NCBI GenBank assembly: GCA_964406005.1 | Contig: CAYOPZ010000001.1 | Coordinates: 124,001-188,000, forward strand | Direction: 5' to 3' | Origin: CAYOPZ01 sp964406005 | GTDB lineage: Bacteria > Bacteroidota > Bacteroidia > Bacteroidales > SM23-62 | DNA length: 64,000 nt | Shown here: positions 27,111-36,278 of the stretch, one piece after another | Position numbering within the stretch: the first letter of the stretch is position 1 | Layout of the letters: every line of letters starts with the position of its first letter | Notes under the pieces: model-generated | The model's database searches: none | The model's input: only the letters and a program-made list of their open reading frames with translations | Told to the model about the DNA's origin: nothing | Translations under genes and position numbers: made by a program

Positions 27111-28172
27111 ATGCCCAGGTTTTTTATAAAAAGAACAGATGCAAAAGGGACACAACCCGGTTCGCTGATTTTCATAGGCCGGAAAAAACTTGAAAATGTC
27201 AGGATCCGGGTGATGAGCTATGATAAGGAAAATCTTATTGAAAAAGAATGTACCACCCTCGACGAGGCATTTTCACACATTGACGGAAAAAGGCTGACAT
27301 GGATCAATATAGACGGCCTTCATGACCCGGATGTCATAGCCCGGATCGGTTCCCGCTTTCAGATACATTCCCTGCTGCTTGAGGACATCATGAACACCGA
27401 TCACCGCCCGAAATTCCATGAAGAGGAAGATGACCTGTTCATTATCTCAAAGCTGCTTAGCTACAACAGTGACAAAAAAGAAATCGAATCGGAACAGCTC
27501 AGCCTGATGGCAGGACCGGGCTATGTGATCACCCTGCAGGAAAGGATCGGAACATATTTCGAGCCTGTCAGGCAGAGGATCAGGGGGAAAAAAAGTACAA
27601 GGCTTACCAGGCCGGATTACCTGACCTTTGCATTGCTTGACTGCATTGTGGATGAGTACACGGAAATCATCGGGGAACTGGGAACCCTTATCGAAGCGCT
27701 CGACGATAAGGTTCTTCACAATGCCCGCAGGGAGATCTTCTACGAAATATACCGGCACCGGACTGAAATGAATTTCCTGCGCAAAACGATAAATCCGCTG
27801 AAAGAAGTCACATCGGCTTTTCTCAGATCGGAATCGGACATCATCGAAGATAAAACCCGGGAATTCCTCAGGGACCTTAACGATCACGTGATCCTTTCCG
27901 TCGAAACCATTGATTCATACCTGGTTATGATAATGGACCAGATGAATATGTACAATGCAAACATATCCAACAGGGCCAACGAGATAATGAAAACCCTTAC
28001 CATTTTTGCCTCCCTGTTCATTCCCCTTACATTTCTTACAGGCATCTACGGAATGAATTTCAAGTTCATACCGGAACTTGACTGGAAATGGGGTTACCCG
28101 TTTTTCTGGATCCTCACATTGGCCATTTGCATAGGGCTGGTCCTGTTTTTCAGACGAAGAAAATGGTTTTAA
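27111..28172 (+). CDS. corA: CorA-type magnesium/cobalt transporter
   Basis: Divalent-cation channel of the CorA family (353 aa from ATG 27111; TTG 27093 also possible). A large cytoplasmic N-terminal domain with a long acidic helix precedes two C-terminal helices. The pore signature GMN (YGMNF) follows the first helix (FASLFIPLTFLTGI), and the C-terminus ends in basic residues (RRRKWF). It converges on the next gene with only two bases between stops. Confidence 0.92.
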   Translation: MPRFFIKRTDAKGTQPGSLIFIGRKKLENVRIRVMSYDKENLIEKECTTLDEAFSHIDGKRLTWINIDGLHDPDVIARIGSRFQIHSLLLEDIMNTDHRPKFHEEEDDLFIISKLLSYNSDKKEIESEQLSLMAGPGYVITLQERIGTYFEPVRQRIRGKKSTRLTRPDYLTFALLDCIVDEYTEIIGELGTLIEALDDKVLHNARREIFYEIYRHRTEMNFLRKTINPLKEVTSAFLRSESDIIEDKTREFLRDLNDHVILSVETIDSYLVMIMDQMNMYNANISNRANEIMKTLTIFASLFIPLTFLTGIYGMNFKFIPELDWKWGYPFFWILTLAICIGLVLFFRRRKWF

Positions 28173-28174
28173 AG

Positions 28175-30331
28175 TCAAATGTTTGAGATGTCTTTGAGGG
28201 TCATAGCGATCAGCAATGCCCTTTCCAGTAAACTGTGGCGAAGAATGAATTCGGATCCTTCATGCGTTTTCTGGCCCACGGGCCCGAATCCGTCAAGAAC
28301 ATATTTGTCCCCTTCAACAAAACAGATATCGGAAGAGCTCCACCGGTGCTCGGATGTAGCCCGTATATCAAGTGTTGCAGCGATTTCCCTCACCCTTTTA
28401 TAGAATTCCCTTACTCTCTCGCTCTCTTTAAGCGGATTCCGTGCCAGACCACCCTCTATCTGGAAATGAATTTGATTGTTGTATTTTCGTGAAGGGATGA
28501 GCCTGCGGATCTTCCTGTCAACCTCCAAGTGCTGCCGGATATCGTTGAACCTGACGCTGAGAATGACCTCTCCATGTGCATAAGGCCGCATAATATTTGT
28601 ATTCAGGATTGTTTTATAGGGAGCGATCACCAGGCTCTTATCATCCATCGAAAGTTCACACCAGGCATTAATCAGTTTCGAAAAAACACTTCCGGCCACA
28701 GCCACCATGTTTGCGTCTTCTGTTTTCTTAAGATGCATATTGAAGCGGTAGGATGAAGCGCCGGACCTCGACGTAATCATACTTCCGCTGGGATCACCAC
28801 CGTGAATTCCTAAAATGTATTCAGCCTGGGCAGATCTGTCTTCCACATGCTTTCTGGCAAATTTCCCCTGCAGGCTGCTGTCTGTGGTAAGTAAAATCCC
28901 GATATTTATTTTTTTCAGAATGCGGACAAATCTCATCGCCTGTAAAGCACCAATCACCGATACGATGCCTGCCTTATGTTCCCATATGCCCGTACCGGAT
29001 AATTTATGGTCACTGGCCTGGAAGTAGTCGTGTTCTGAGATTTTCTTATTGTTGTCAAGAGACCCGAGGAGAAGTGCGTTATACCTGCCAACCGGAGAAT
29101 TGGTAAAAAACAAAAGATTGCCAACCTCCACCTGGGGGATCACTTCATGGGAAAATCCCAGGTTCGTGAGTTCTTTCCGAACAATGTTTCCGAATTCATT
29201 CACCCCCTCTACATTTCTCACATATGTATTTATATTCACTGCTTCCTGAAGCAGCCTTTCATTGTTTTCCTGCCTGCTTCTCAGGAACACGCGCACCCTT
29301 GTGTGAACGGGTACTTTATGATCCCCCGGCTTGAGATCTTCTCCACTCATCCGGCTGGCAAAATACCTGACAACAGCCACATCCAGCATTTTATTGACCA
29401 GGGCCTTGTAATCATAACCCGCTTTCCCTGCGGAATAGACATAGGAACCGGTCATGCCGAGACTCGCCATCGAGTTGATCTCAAGAATATATATTCTGTC
29501 CTGTTCATCCATCCGGATATCAACCCTGGAAAAGTCCCTCAGCTGGAGTGCCTTGAATGAAGCAACACTCAGTTCTTGCATCTCTTCTCCCAGTGATTCC
29601 CTTATATCGGCCGGGCATAATTTCTCTCTCGGATGATGCCGTTTGTGTTCTACGGTCTGTATGCCGTCCGGTTCGTTCTCCAAATCTATTTCCAGCACAG
29701 GGAAAGTTTCCACGGGATTATTTCCGATAAGTCCGACGGCAAATTCCCTCCCGCCTATAAACTGCTCCACCAGGGCCTGCTGCTCGAACTCCCCGACAAT
29801 ATAATCAACGGCTTCTCTGAGGTCCTTTTCGTTTTTTACAATGCGTAATCCAAAGGAAACGCTTTCCATTTTAGGCTTCACGATCACAGGATAACGTATT
29901 TCCGAGAAATCCTCATTAGCGGCCGAACAGACCCGGAAATCAGGGGTCGGGATTCCCTGCTTCTGAAGAATGATCTTGGTGATCACCTTATCAAGCGCAA
30001 GTGCATGGCCGGCAGGACTTGATCCGACATACGGAATGCCCAGCATTTCCAGCATGGAAGGGATATGGGTATAGCGGCTTTCTCCCTGTATACCGTAGGC
30101 CATATTGAAAACCATGCCCATTTGCTCACCGTCAATCACTTTGGGCATGAAGTGCTGCAATTGCTCTATTACCTTCATATTCCCGTCAATTACCTCGACG
30201 TTGTGGCCTCCGGATTCAAGTGCAGCAGCAACTTTTTTAACAGTCGCGGGATTGTAGATCTCCTTGTTCTGCATCCCGAAAACGTTTATTACACCGCTTA
30301 GGTCCTTATTGTAAATGATTGCAACTTTCAT
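28175..30331 (-). CDS. ATP-grasp ligase fused to an M20-like domain lacking catalytic residues
   Basis: A 718-aa fusion. Residues 1-320 resemble D-Ala-D-Ala ligase: VGSSPAGHALALDK, VKPKMESVSFG, metal ligands in LEINSMASLGMTGSY (E284, N286). This would activate a carboxylate with ATP and couple it to an amine. Residues 340-718 have the M20 peptidase layout, but S424 replaces the metal His (GSLDNN), E451 replaces the bridging Asp (GIWEHK), and D484-S485-S486 replaces Asp-Glu-Glu; only His690 (KTHEGSE) remains. The second half is probably a binding module or inactive enzyme. It begins 5 bp after a glutamine amidotransferase gene. Product unknown. Confidence 0.8.
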   Translation of the reverse strand: MKVAIIYNKDLSGVINVFGMQNKEIYNPATVKKVAAALESGGHNVEVIDGNMKVIEQLQHFMPKVIDGEQMGMVFNMAYGIQGESRYTHIPSMLEMLGIPYVGSSPAGHALALDKVITKIILQKQGIPTPDFRVCSAANEDFSEIRYPVIVKPKMESVSFGLRIVKNEKDLREAVDYIVGEFEQQALVEQFIGGREFAVGLIGNNPVETFPVLEIDLENEPDGIQTVEHKRHHPREKLCPADIRESLGEEMQELSVASFKALQLRDFSRVDIRMDEQDRIYILEINSMASLGMTGSYVYSAGKAGYDYKALVNKMLDVAVVRYFASRMSGEDLKPGDHKVPVHTRVRVFLRSRQENNERLLQEAVNINTYVRNVEGVNEFGNIVRKELTNLGFSHEVIPQVEVGNLLFFTNSPVGRYNALLLGSLDNNKKISEHDYFQASDHKLSGTGIWEHKAGIVSVIGALQAMRFVRILKKINIGILLTTDSSLQGKFARKHVEDRSAQAEYILGIHGGDPSGSMITSRSGASSYRFNMHLKKTEDANMVAVAGSVFSKLINAWCELSMDDKSLVIAPYKTILNTNIMRPYAHGEVILSVRFNDIRQHLEVDRKIRRLIPSRKYNNQIHFQIEGGLARNPLKESERVREFYKRVREIAATLDIRATSEHRWSSSDICFVEGDKYVLDGFGPVGQKTHEGSEFILRHSLLERALLIAMTLKDISNI

Positions 30332-30336
30332 GTTAT

Positions 30337-30918
30337 TCAGATTATATCAAAACCGCACATGGTAAGAAAATTCCTTATGATCAGCAATCCGTTGATACCG
30401 GATACTTCCGGATGGGACTGAAAACCATAAACGGGTTTGTCCCGGTGCCTGAAAATTTCAATTTCGCATACTTCCGATTCACCAAGCAAAATAAAATCTT
30501 TCGGCATCTTGGAAACCTTGTATATATGCTGTTGTCTTAACATCATTTCATCCGAGATCAATCCCCGGAAAATGGGATCATCCGGATTTGTAATCTTCAC
30601 GTTCTGAAGTTTTTGCTGGTAATTATCCATCTTCCTGATCCTTCCCTGATAAGCCACAGCAATAATTTCAAATCCCAGGCACAGGCCCAGCGTCGGTACA
30701 TCGTAATTCATCAGGGCCACAAAGTCAGTTGTCAGGTTCAGGGGTTCGTATGGACTCCCCTTTCCCCCGGAAAGTATAATCCCCTTTACTTTTTCATTCT
30801 CTTTAATTATCAGAGGCTCGTTGTGGTCTATGAACCTGTATTCGATTTCCTGCTCATTCAGGAAATTTCTTTTGAATTTCTTAATGAAATTACTTTGGTT
30901 ATCAATAATTAAAAGCAT
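30337..30918 (-). CDS. Class I glutamine amidotransferase
   Basis: A 193-aa GATase1 domain protein with the complete triad: nucleophile C80 in LGLCLGFE, H169 and E171 in FQSHPEVSG. It is related to TrpG/GuaA-type subunits and would hydrolyse glutamine to supply ammonia to a partner. The partner is plausibly the ATP-grasp fusion encoded 5 bp downstream. No anthranilate, GMP or CTP synthase partner is nearby, so ammonia delivery to the ATP-grasp enzyme, or action on a gamma-glutamyl compound, are the main possibilities. Confidence 0.85.
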   Translation of the reverse strand: MLLIIDNQSNFIKKFKRNFLNEQEIEYRFIDHNEPLIIKENEKVKGIILSGGKGSPYEPLNLTTDFVALMNYDVPTLGLCLGFEIIAVAYQGRIRKMDNYQQKLQNVKITNPDDPIFRGLISDEMMLRQQHIYKVSKMPKDFILLGESEVCEIEIFRHRDKPVYGFQSHPEVSGINGLLIIRNFLTMCGFDII

Positions 30919-31057
30919 GTCCCATAAGTTTGGTCAAAATTGATTGTGCTATCAATATTACGCTTTTTTTCAGCTTGCCAAATGAAACATAAACCGGAAT
31001 ATTTATATTTTTACAAGAAGACCTGAAGCGCCCTTTCTAACCAAAACACTTATAACC

Positions 31058-32494
31058 ATGAAACTTTATCTATCCCTGTTTTTCCTTCTGGTTATAACCA
31101 GTTTTTTAAGGTGTACAGACGAAAACTGGATCGATCTATTTGACGGCAAAACCCTTAACGGATGGCAGGCGCCGGAAAATCCCGGTTCCTGGAAAATCGA
31201 GGACGGAACCATCGTTACAGCCGGTCCGAGGTCGCATCTCTTTTATACCGGCGATACCGAAGACCATGATTTCAGGAATTTTGAATTCATGGCTGATGTC
31301 AAAACCCTGCCAGGATCCAATTCCGGAATTTATTTCCATACGGAAGTCCAGGAAGAAGGATGGCCGGCCAAGGGCTACAAATGCCAGGTATTCAACTCAA
31401 ATATAGATGAAACTCCGGGGGCATACGCAGAACACAAAATGACGGGAAGCATTTATGCAATCAGAAACGCATGGAAATCCCCCGTCCCGGACAATGAATG
31501 GTTCAACTATCGTATTGTTGTTCAGGGCAAAACCATCAGGACCTATATTAACGGCGAACTGATCGCAGAATACACGGAACCCGCCGATCCTTACAGAGGG
31601 AAAGATTACAAGGGCCGCGTTCTGTCATCCGGAACATTTGCCCTCCAGTGCCATGACCCCGGCAGTACGGTTTATTATAAAAACATCCGTATAAAACCTC
31701 TGCCGAATGACCTGGATACGCCGGGTGCGCCACCGGAAGACCCTGAATTCGAGTCACGGCTGGTTGATCTTTCCGCACAGGGTTTCCCGCTGATCGACCT
31801 CCATGTACATATGAAACAGGGCCTTACCCTGGAAGACGCCTTGCAAAACGCCCGTAAATATGGCTTTACCTATGGAATTGCGGTGAATTGCGGATTGAAA
31901 ATGGGCTTTGAAACGGATGCTGACATACAGGCTTTTCTTGACAGTTACCCCCGGCCCGGGCATGCATGGCTGGCTATGCAGGCTGAAGGACGGGAATGGC
32001 TTGATATGTTTTCCGAAGAAATCATTTCCCGGTTCGATTACGTGATCACGGACGCCATGACCTGGACGAACGACAATGGCAAACGCATGCGCCTCTGGAT
32101 TCCTGATGAAACCGAAGTGGGTGATCCCCAGGATTTCATGGAGCAGCTGGTTGACCGCATTGAAAAAATACTTTCCAAAGAGCCCATAGACATTTATGTC
32201 AATCCGACCTACCTGCCTCCGGAGATCGATCCGAGGTATGACGAACTCTGGACAACTGAACGGATGGACAGGGTCATCTCTGCCCTGCTTGCCAACCAGG
32301 TAGCCCTTGAAATCAACAATGTAAGAAAAATCCCGAGCCCGGCTTTCATCAAGCGTGCCAAAGCGGCAGGCGTGAAGTTCACTTTCGGGACCAACAATGC
32401 AGGATCCTGGGATCTCGGACGGATGGAATACGCCATCGCCATGATAAAGGAATGTGGCCTGACCCCACAGGATATGTGGATACCGGAAAATTAA
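31058..32494 (+). CDS. Exported DUF1080 domain fused to a PHP-like metal hydrolase domain
   Basis: A 478-aa protein with signal peptide (1-19). Residues 22-215 form a DUF1080/3-keto-disaccharide hydrolase domain: DLFDGKTLNGW, GSNSGIYFHTE, KGYKCQVFN, NEWFNYRIVVQG. Residues 240-478 begin LIDLHVHMKQGLTLEDAL and end in a FTFGTNNAG region, like PHP/amidohydrolase proteins; DLHVH (247-251) would bind metal. DUF1080 proteins act on glycans or 3-keto-sugars in relatives. The fused second domain may hydrolyse the released product; this is inference. It stands alone, divergent from the amidotransferase pair. Confidence 0.75.
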   Translation: MKLYLSLFFLLVITSFLRCTDENWIDLFDGKTLNGWQAPENPGSWKIEDGTIVTAGPRSHLFYTGDTEDHDFRNFEFMADVKTLPGSNSGIYFHTEVQEEGWPAKGYKCQVFNSNIDETPGAYAEHKMTGSIYAIRNAWKSPVPDNEWFNYRIVVQGKTIRTYINGELIAEYTEPADPYRGKDYKGRVLSSGTFALQCHDPGSTVYYKNIRIKPLPNDLDTPGAPPEDPEFESRLVDLSAQGFPLIDLHVHMKQGLTLEDALQNARKYGFTYGIAVNCGLKMGFETDADIQAFLDSYPRPGHAWLAMQAEGREWLDMFSEEIISRFDYVITDAMTWTNDNGKRMRLWIPDETEVGDPQDFMEQLVDRIEKILSKEPIDIYVNPTYLPPEIDPRYDELWTTERMDRVISALLANQVALEINNVRKIPSPAFIKRAKAAGVKFTFGTNNAGSWDLGRMEYAIAMIKECGLTPQDMWIPEN

Positions 32495-32510
32495 ACCGGA
32501 CGAAAAAGTG

Positions 32511-33599
32511 TTACGGCGTTTCAACCTGTTTCATGAATGACGCTGCAAGTTCATGCCTGCCTTCAAAATTTGCCCCTGTAACATTGCTTACAATGGCCAC
32601 AACCACCTTTTCCCGGGGATATATGGTAAGACTGCTTGTTCCCCCAACAAATTTTCCGTCATGCCCGAACCAGATCATCCCGGATTCAGTGACCCCGCAG
32701 CTGAAACCGATCCCGTAGCCTGTATCTTTCCCCTCAGCCGTTTTTTGCGATGTTGTAAGTTCCCGTATGGTTCCGCCCGAAAGCAGGGTATCGTTCAACA
32801 TTGCATTACCGAATTTTACCAGGTCTTCAGCCGATGACAGAAATCCTCCACCGGCCCATTTACAGGAATTGTCCACATAGGGAGCATTCCTGATATTCCC
32901 CCGATATTTTGTATACGATCCTGAACGGTCCGGGATGATGCTGTCGGTAAGGTCCTCAACCGTCGCATCCATACCCAGGGGGTCGAATATATTCTCATGC
33001 ATGAAACTCAGAAAATCCGTTCCGGATGCTCCTTCAATTACCGCACTTACAAGACCGTAACCATATGTGGAGTACAAATAATCGGTTCCCGGTTCAAACA
33101 GAAGCGTGTCATTCATGAAAATCGCGAGTCCCTCCCGGACCGTTTTGTATCTTACAGCCGAATAAATTTCCCCGCCTTTATAACTCCGTATTCCTGCAAG
33201 GTGGCCGGCAACCTGTCTTGTTGTCACCGGATATTTTTTGACCGGGTAATAGGGAACATAGTCCTGGACAGGGGTATCAAGATCGATTTTCTCCTGATCC
33301 ATAAGGATTCCGAGCCCCGCTGCTGTAAAGGATTTTGAAATGCTGCCTGCCCTGAATCTTGTCCTGCCGGGATCAACGGGTACACGTTGTTCCAGATCCG
33401 CAAACCCGAATCCCTCCGCCCATACGATCTCCCCGTTCCTCGATACACAAATTGCCAGACCGGGTATGGCACTGCTGTCCATCCACCGTCTGACATACTG
33501 CAGGGCTTCAGGGGGTATTCCTGGAGTCTGCCGGTATGAAAAAGCCATGGCGGACATCAGCGCCAGGAAAACCGTTCTTTTTACAATTCCGGATTTCAT
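32511..33599 (-). CDS. Serine beta-lactamase-like hydrolase (class C/PBP4* type)
   Basis: Exported 362-aa serine hydrolase with the penicillin-binding fold. Signal peptide near residues 1-24; SxxK motif S86-I-S-K89 (AGSISKS); Tyr176-Ser-Thr in YLYSTYGYG in place of the usual YxN; HxG-type FGHDGKFVGG near the C-terminus. Proteins of this size are usually esterases, D-aminopeptidases or peptidoglycan amidases rather than antibiotic beta-lactamases. It overlaps no gene and is followed in its own direction by nothing related; the gene upstream on the same strand begins 3 bp before it. Confidence 0.85.
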   Translation of the reverse strand: MKSGIVKRTVFLALMSAMAFSYRQTPGIPPEALQYVRRWMDSSAIPGLAICVSRNGEIVWAEGFGFADLEQRVPVDPGRTRFRAGSISKSFTAAGLGILMDQEKIDLDTPVQDYVPYYPVKKYPVTTRQVAGHLAGIRSYKGGEIYSAVRYKTVREGLAIFMNDTLLFEPGTDYLYSTYGYGLVSAVIEGASGTDFLSFMHENIFDPLGMDATVEDLTDSIIPDRSGSYTKYRGNIRNAPYVDNSCKWAGGGFLSSAEDLVKFGNAMLNDTLLSGGTIRELTTSQKTAEGKDTGYGIGFSCGVTESGMIWFGHDGKFVGGTSSLTIYPREKVVVAIVSNVTGANFEGRHELAASFMKQVETP

Positions 33600-33602
33600 G
33601 GA

Positions 33603-34052
33603 TTATTCCTGAATTACAGGCCGGGATTTATCATAGTCCTGCCCGGGAGATTCCTTTCCTGTTTTCCGGAAAGAGGAGGGTACGAGGGAAAAATCGATCC
33701 CGTACTTCCTGGCCAGTAATTCAAGCCCCAACAGTGATATCACCCCTCCCGGAAGCAATACGGCCGTTACAAATACCGAAAAACGGCCCACGTCCTTCAA
33801 CTGGTCCACTGCAGCCCTGACTTCTTCAATGTCCGGAGGGTCCTTTCTCTCATTCAGATTCAGCTTATGTGCAAGCATGCGGTAAAACGAGGAGGCCATT
33901 TCCCTGGTCTCAGCAGCCTCCCGGCCAAAGCCCTGTATGGTTCTGTCTATATGCTGTTTTGCCTTACGTGCGTATCTCCGGGCAAAGATACTGTGCTCTT
34001 CACTGACGCCATGCCTTATAATATTGTTCAATTCCCTGAACCAGCTGCCCAT
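33603..34052 (-). CDS. Small helical membrane protein, possibly LETM1-like
   Basis: A 149-aa protein: a charged helical region (residues 1-90) and one hydrophobic segment, VFVTAVLLPGGVISLLGLELLARKYGIDFSLVPSSF. The LLPGG...LVPSSF ending recalls the membrane-proximal part of LETM1-domain proteins, but this is only a resemblance. Start ATG 34052. It ends 3 bp before the beta-lactamase-like gene and is likely co-transcribed. Its upstream flank is the 150-bp repeat array. Confidence 0.5.
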   Translation of the reverse strand: MGSWFRELNNIIRHGVSEEHSIFARRYARKAKQHIDRTIQGFGREAAETREMASSFYRMLAHKLNLNERKDPPDIEEVRAAVDQLKDVGRFSVFVTAVLLPGGVISLLGLELLARKYGIDFSLVPSSFRKTGKESPGQDYDKSRPVIQE

Positions 34053-34103
34053 ACGCCGATAGCTTTAACTGCTTTACCAGCTGCTAATTTATAAATAATG
34101 GAT

Positions 34104-34503
34104 TAAACCTCTGATTTGCCAGGGGCGGTTATGGTCAGATCCTGGGAAGAGCAGCATTAAGTTTTGCGCAGCAAAATTTGCCGGCTGCGGTTTCACAGGA
34201 TCTGATCATAAGTTGTCGTTTCATATCAGAGAAGGCAGATATAAAGAGCAGCCTTAAATCTACGATTTCCAGCTGCGGTTATGGTCAGATCCTGGGAAGA
34301 GCAGCATTAAGTTTTGCGCAGCAAAATTTGCCGGCTGCGGTTTCACAGGATCTGATCATAAGTTGTCGTTTCATATCAGAGAAGGCAGATATAAAGAGCA
34401 GCCTTAAATCTACGATTTCCAGCTGCGGTTATGGTCAGATCCTGGGAAGAGCAGCATTAAGTTTTGCGCAGCAAAATTTGCCGGCTGCGGTTTCACAGGA
34501 TCT
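34104..34503. repeat. 150-bp tandem repeat array with nested stem-loops
   Basis: Two identical 150-bp units (34125-34274, 34275-34424) and a partial 79-bp third (34425-34503); about 20 bp to the left match the unit end imperfectly. Inside each unit three nested complementary pairs occur: TCAGATCCTG/CAGGATCTGA (34135-34144, 34196-34205), GCAGC/GCTGC (34151-34155, 34184-34188) and AAGTTTTGC/GCAAAATTT (34159-34167, 34171-34179, one G-T pair). The array stops two bases beyond the stop of the 34506 gene. It may be a REP/MITE-like element or a structured RNA; no protein role is evident. Confidence 0.9.
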
Positions 34504-34505
34504 AT

Positions 34506-35387
34506 TCAGTGGACGATGAGTGTTCTGAGATGCCCGATCTTCGTAGTGATCTCCCCCATTTGACCGGGGGATACGTTAATATAGTACCCGGTAGTGGAAA
34601 TTGACTTGCTGCTTGTATCAACGGCCACGTTTCCTTTTTTGTAATAGATCTCGAAACCGTCGTAGGTCCTGCGTAGATTTTTAAGCATCAGGAGATATTC
34701 GGCCAGGTCCAGATCGGAATGATAGTTATTCATCAGTGCGATCAGGCTGTTCAGCGAATACTTCTGTTCGGCGATCTTTTCCTGGAGAGCGATGTTTTCA
34801 GGATCCATCTCGAGGATTCTGCTGGCAATGTACATGGATTCGATCCATCCTCCCATGGCGACCAGGGAAGCAGCCCCTTCCTGATCGTCCTTCTTAAGGA
34901 AATCATCCGTGGCCCGGTAAATATTCTCAGCAATCACCGACAGACTGTCCCTGTTTGATATCAGGAATTCCATGTTATCCAGTACATCCCCGTAAATCTC
35001 CCTCGGGATTCCCATTTCCCCGGCAATCCTGTTTATGGCAGTCATATAGGCTACGGATCTCGAATGCTGGTTGAACATTTTGGAATAACTCAGGTCCACA
35101 CCGTAAACACCGAGGTTAAGCGCAAGCTTTACAGGTTCGGTGTATTTTCCGAACTGGTCGGCAGGATTCAGAAGTTCCGGATAAAAATTGGCACCTACAT
35201 GGTCGAAAAGCCCGGCCATTTCAACCGGGAGGGACATTTTATATGAGATCATCCTGACTTCTTCGGTATTTGTTTCCAGAAATTCAGTCAGATCAATGGA
35301 TTGTTTAAAAGAATCATCCTGCCTGTCCTGCCCGCAGGCACATAGCATTAGAATGAAAAAGATGCAGTAAACCCGGATTTTAGACAT
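34506..35387 (-). CDS. Conserved-looking lipoprotein of unknown function
   Basis: About 293 aa from ATG 35387; the open frame extends further but would overlap the upstream gene. The signal MSKIRVYCIFFILMLCACGQ has a lipobox (LCAC), so it is lipid-anchored. The mature part is mostly helical (EFLETNTEEVRMISYKM, NNYHSDLDLAEYLLMLKNL) with a beta-like C-terminal end. I recognise no family. It is the last gene of a minus-strand run, and the repeat array begins two bases past its stop, so the original 3' end may have been altered. Confidence 0.7.
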   Translation of the reverse strand: MSKIRVYCIFFILMLCACGQDRQDDSFKQSIDLTEFLETNTEEVRMISYKMSLPVEMAGLFDHVGANFYPELLNPADQFGKYTEPVKLALNLGVYGVDLSYSKMFNQHSRSVAYMTAINRIAGEMGIPREIYGDVLDNMEFLISNRDSLSVIAENIYRATDDFLKKDDQEGAASLVAMGGWIESMYIASRILEMDPENIALQEKIAEQKYSLNSLIALMNNYHSDLDLAEYLLMLKNLRRTYDGFEIYYKKGNVAVDTSSKSISTTGYYINVSPGQMGEITTKIGHLRTLIVH

Positions 35388-35405
35388 GTAAATAAGAAAG
35401 TAGAT

Positions 35406-35440
35406 AATTCCGTATCCCGAACTGTTAAAAATACGGAATT
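35406..35440. terminator. 10-bp inverted repeat between two minus-strand genes
   Basis: AATTCCGTAT (35406-35415) and ATACGGAATT (35431-35440) form a perfect stem with a 15-nt loop, 9 nt past the stop of the cytidylate-kinase-like gene and just before the lipoprotein gene. There is no T-run; it may be a terminator, attenuator or processing site. Confidence 0.35.
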
Positions 35441-35449
35441 TGGAGATAA

Positions 35450-36142
35450 TCATATAATTTTTCTCACCCGCAGAAGATATACAATACTTTCGGAGATTTC
35501 ATTAATGCTGAGGGTCATACAATTGTAGCGGACATCAAACCGTGAATAATCCGTCCCTTTCCCATGATAATAATCCCTGAGTTCCATGCGTTTCTTATCG
35601 ACTTCCATGGCCATTTTTCTGGCATCTTTTTCACTCAGACAATGCCTTTCGGCGACCCGCAGGACACGCCATTCAATGGGTGCCTCCAGTTTGATGTGAA
35701 GTGATCTTTCAATGTCCCTCGTGACGGCAACTCCTCCCCGGCCCACAATGATCACATTTCCTTCAGAGGCCATATTCCTGATGACCCTGGCAATCGTCCT
35801 GCGTATCTTCCGGTCGCTATGATAATATTTCCGGGACTGGGAGCTGAGAATTTCATCGAAAAAGCTCTTCTTTTCATACTTAAACACATATTCGATCTCC
35901 GACGGATCCAGCTTAAGCTCCCGGGCGGATTCAAACAGGATCTCCTTAGTGATGTATCGCCATTCTATTTTTTTTGCCTTTGATGACTTGATCTGGTTCA
36001 GCCTGTCGGCAAGCTCTATAGCGATTTCCCGGGAGGGGCATCCAAATTCACGCGCTATGGTTACAACAGGACCTTTATATTTTTGTCCCGAAAGGGTTTC
36101 CTGGTATCTGTCTGCAAGGTATTTCGAAAGATCAATCTTCAT
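35450..36142 (-). CDS. Cytidylate kinase-like family protein
   Basis: A 230-aa P-loop protein of the cytidylate-kinase-like family (PF13189). The phosphate-binding region reads VVTIAREFGCPSREIAIELADRL, diverged from the GxGGSGR motif of CMP kinase, and IIVGRGGVAVTRD follows near the middle. Late segments (RHCLSEKDARKMAMEVDKKRMELRDYY) look like the lid and arginine region. The true substrate of this family is not established; CMP kinase activity should not be assumed. The gene is in the minus-strand run downstream of cysS and ispG. Confidence 0.78.
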   Translation of the reverse strand: MKIDLSKYLADRYQETLSGQKYKGPVVTIAREFGCPSREIAIELADRLNQIKSSKAKKIEWRYITKEILFESARELKLDPSEIEYVFKYEKKSFFDEILSSQSRKYYHSDRKIRRTIARVIRNMASEGNVIIVGRGGVAVTRDIERSLHIKLEAPIEWRVLRVAERHCLSEKDARKMAMEVDKKRMELRDYYHGKGTDYSRFDVRYNCMTLSINEISESIVYLLRVRKII

Positions 36143-36278
36143 GTCAGGAAAGCATTGGACTGATTTATAAAGTTACGGTTTTCCTGAAAAGAATTCAATA
36201 TCAGCAAAATTCCTGAGCAGGTTCAACATCAAAAACCTCAGTGAATTTCGCCTGGTAAGTTTAATGACGGTAAATGAA

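Noticed and set aside
31754..32524. A 256-codon frame antisense to the DUF1080-PHP-like gene
   Set aside because: It is fully within a coding gene with clear domains and has no recognisable motif of its own.
34104..34503. CRISPR array
   Set aside because: Units are 150 bp and identical end to end, with no short repeats or unique spacers and no cas genes.
34178..34519. A 113-codon open frame through the tandem repeat, encoding a 50-residue repeated peptide
   Set aside because: The unit is 150 bp, a multiple of three, so one open frame continues automatically; no start signal, no family, and the DNA shows stem-loop design instead.
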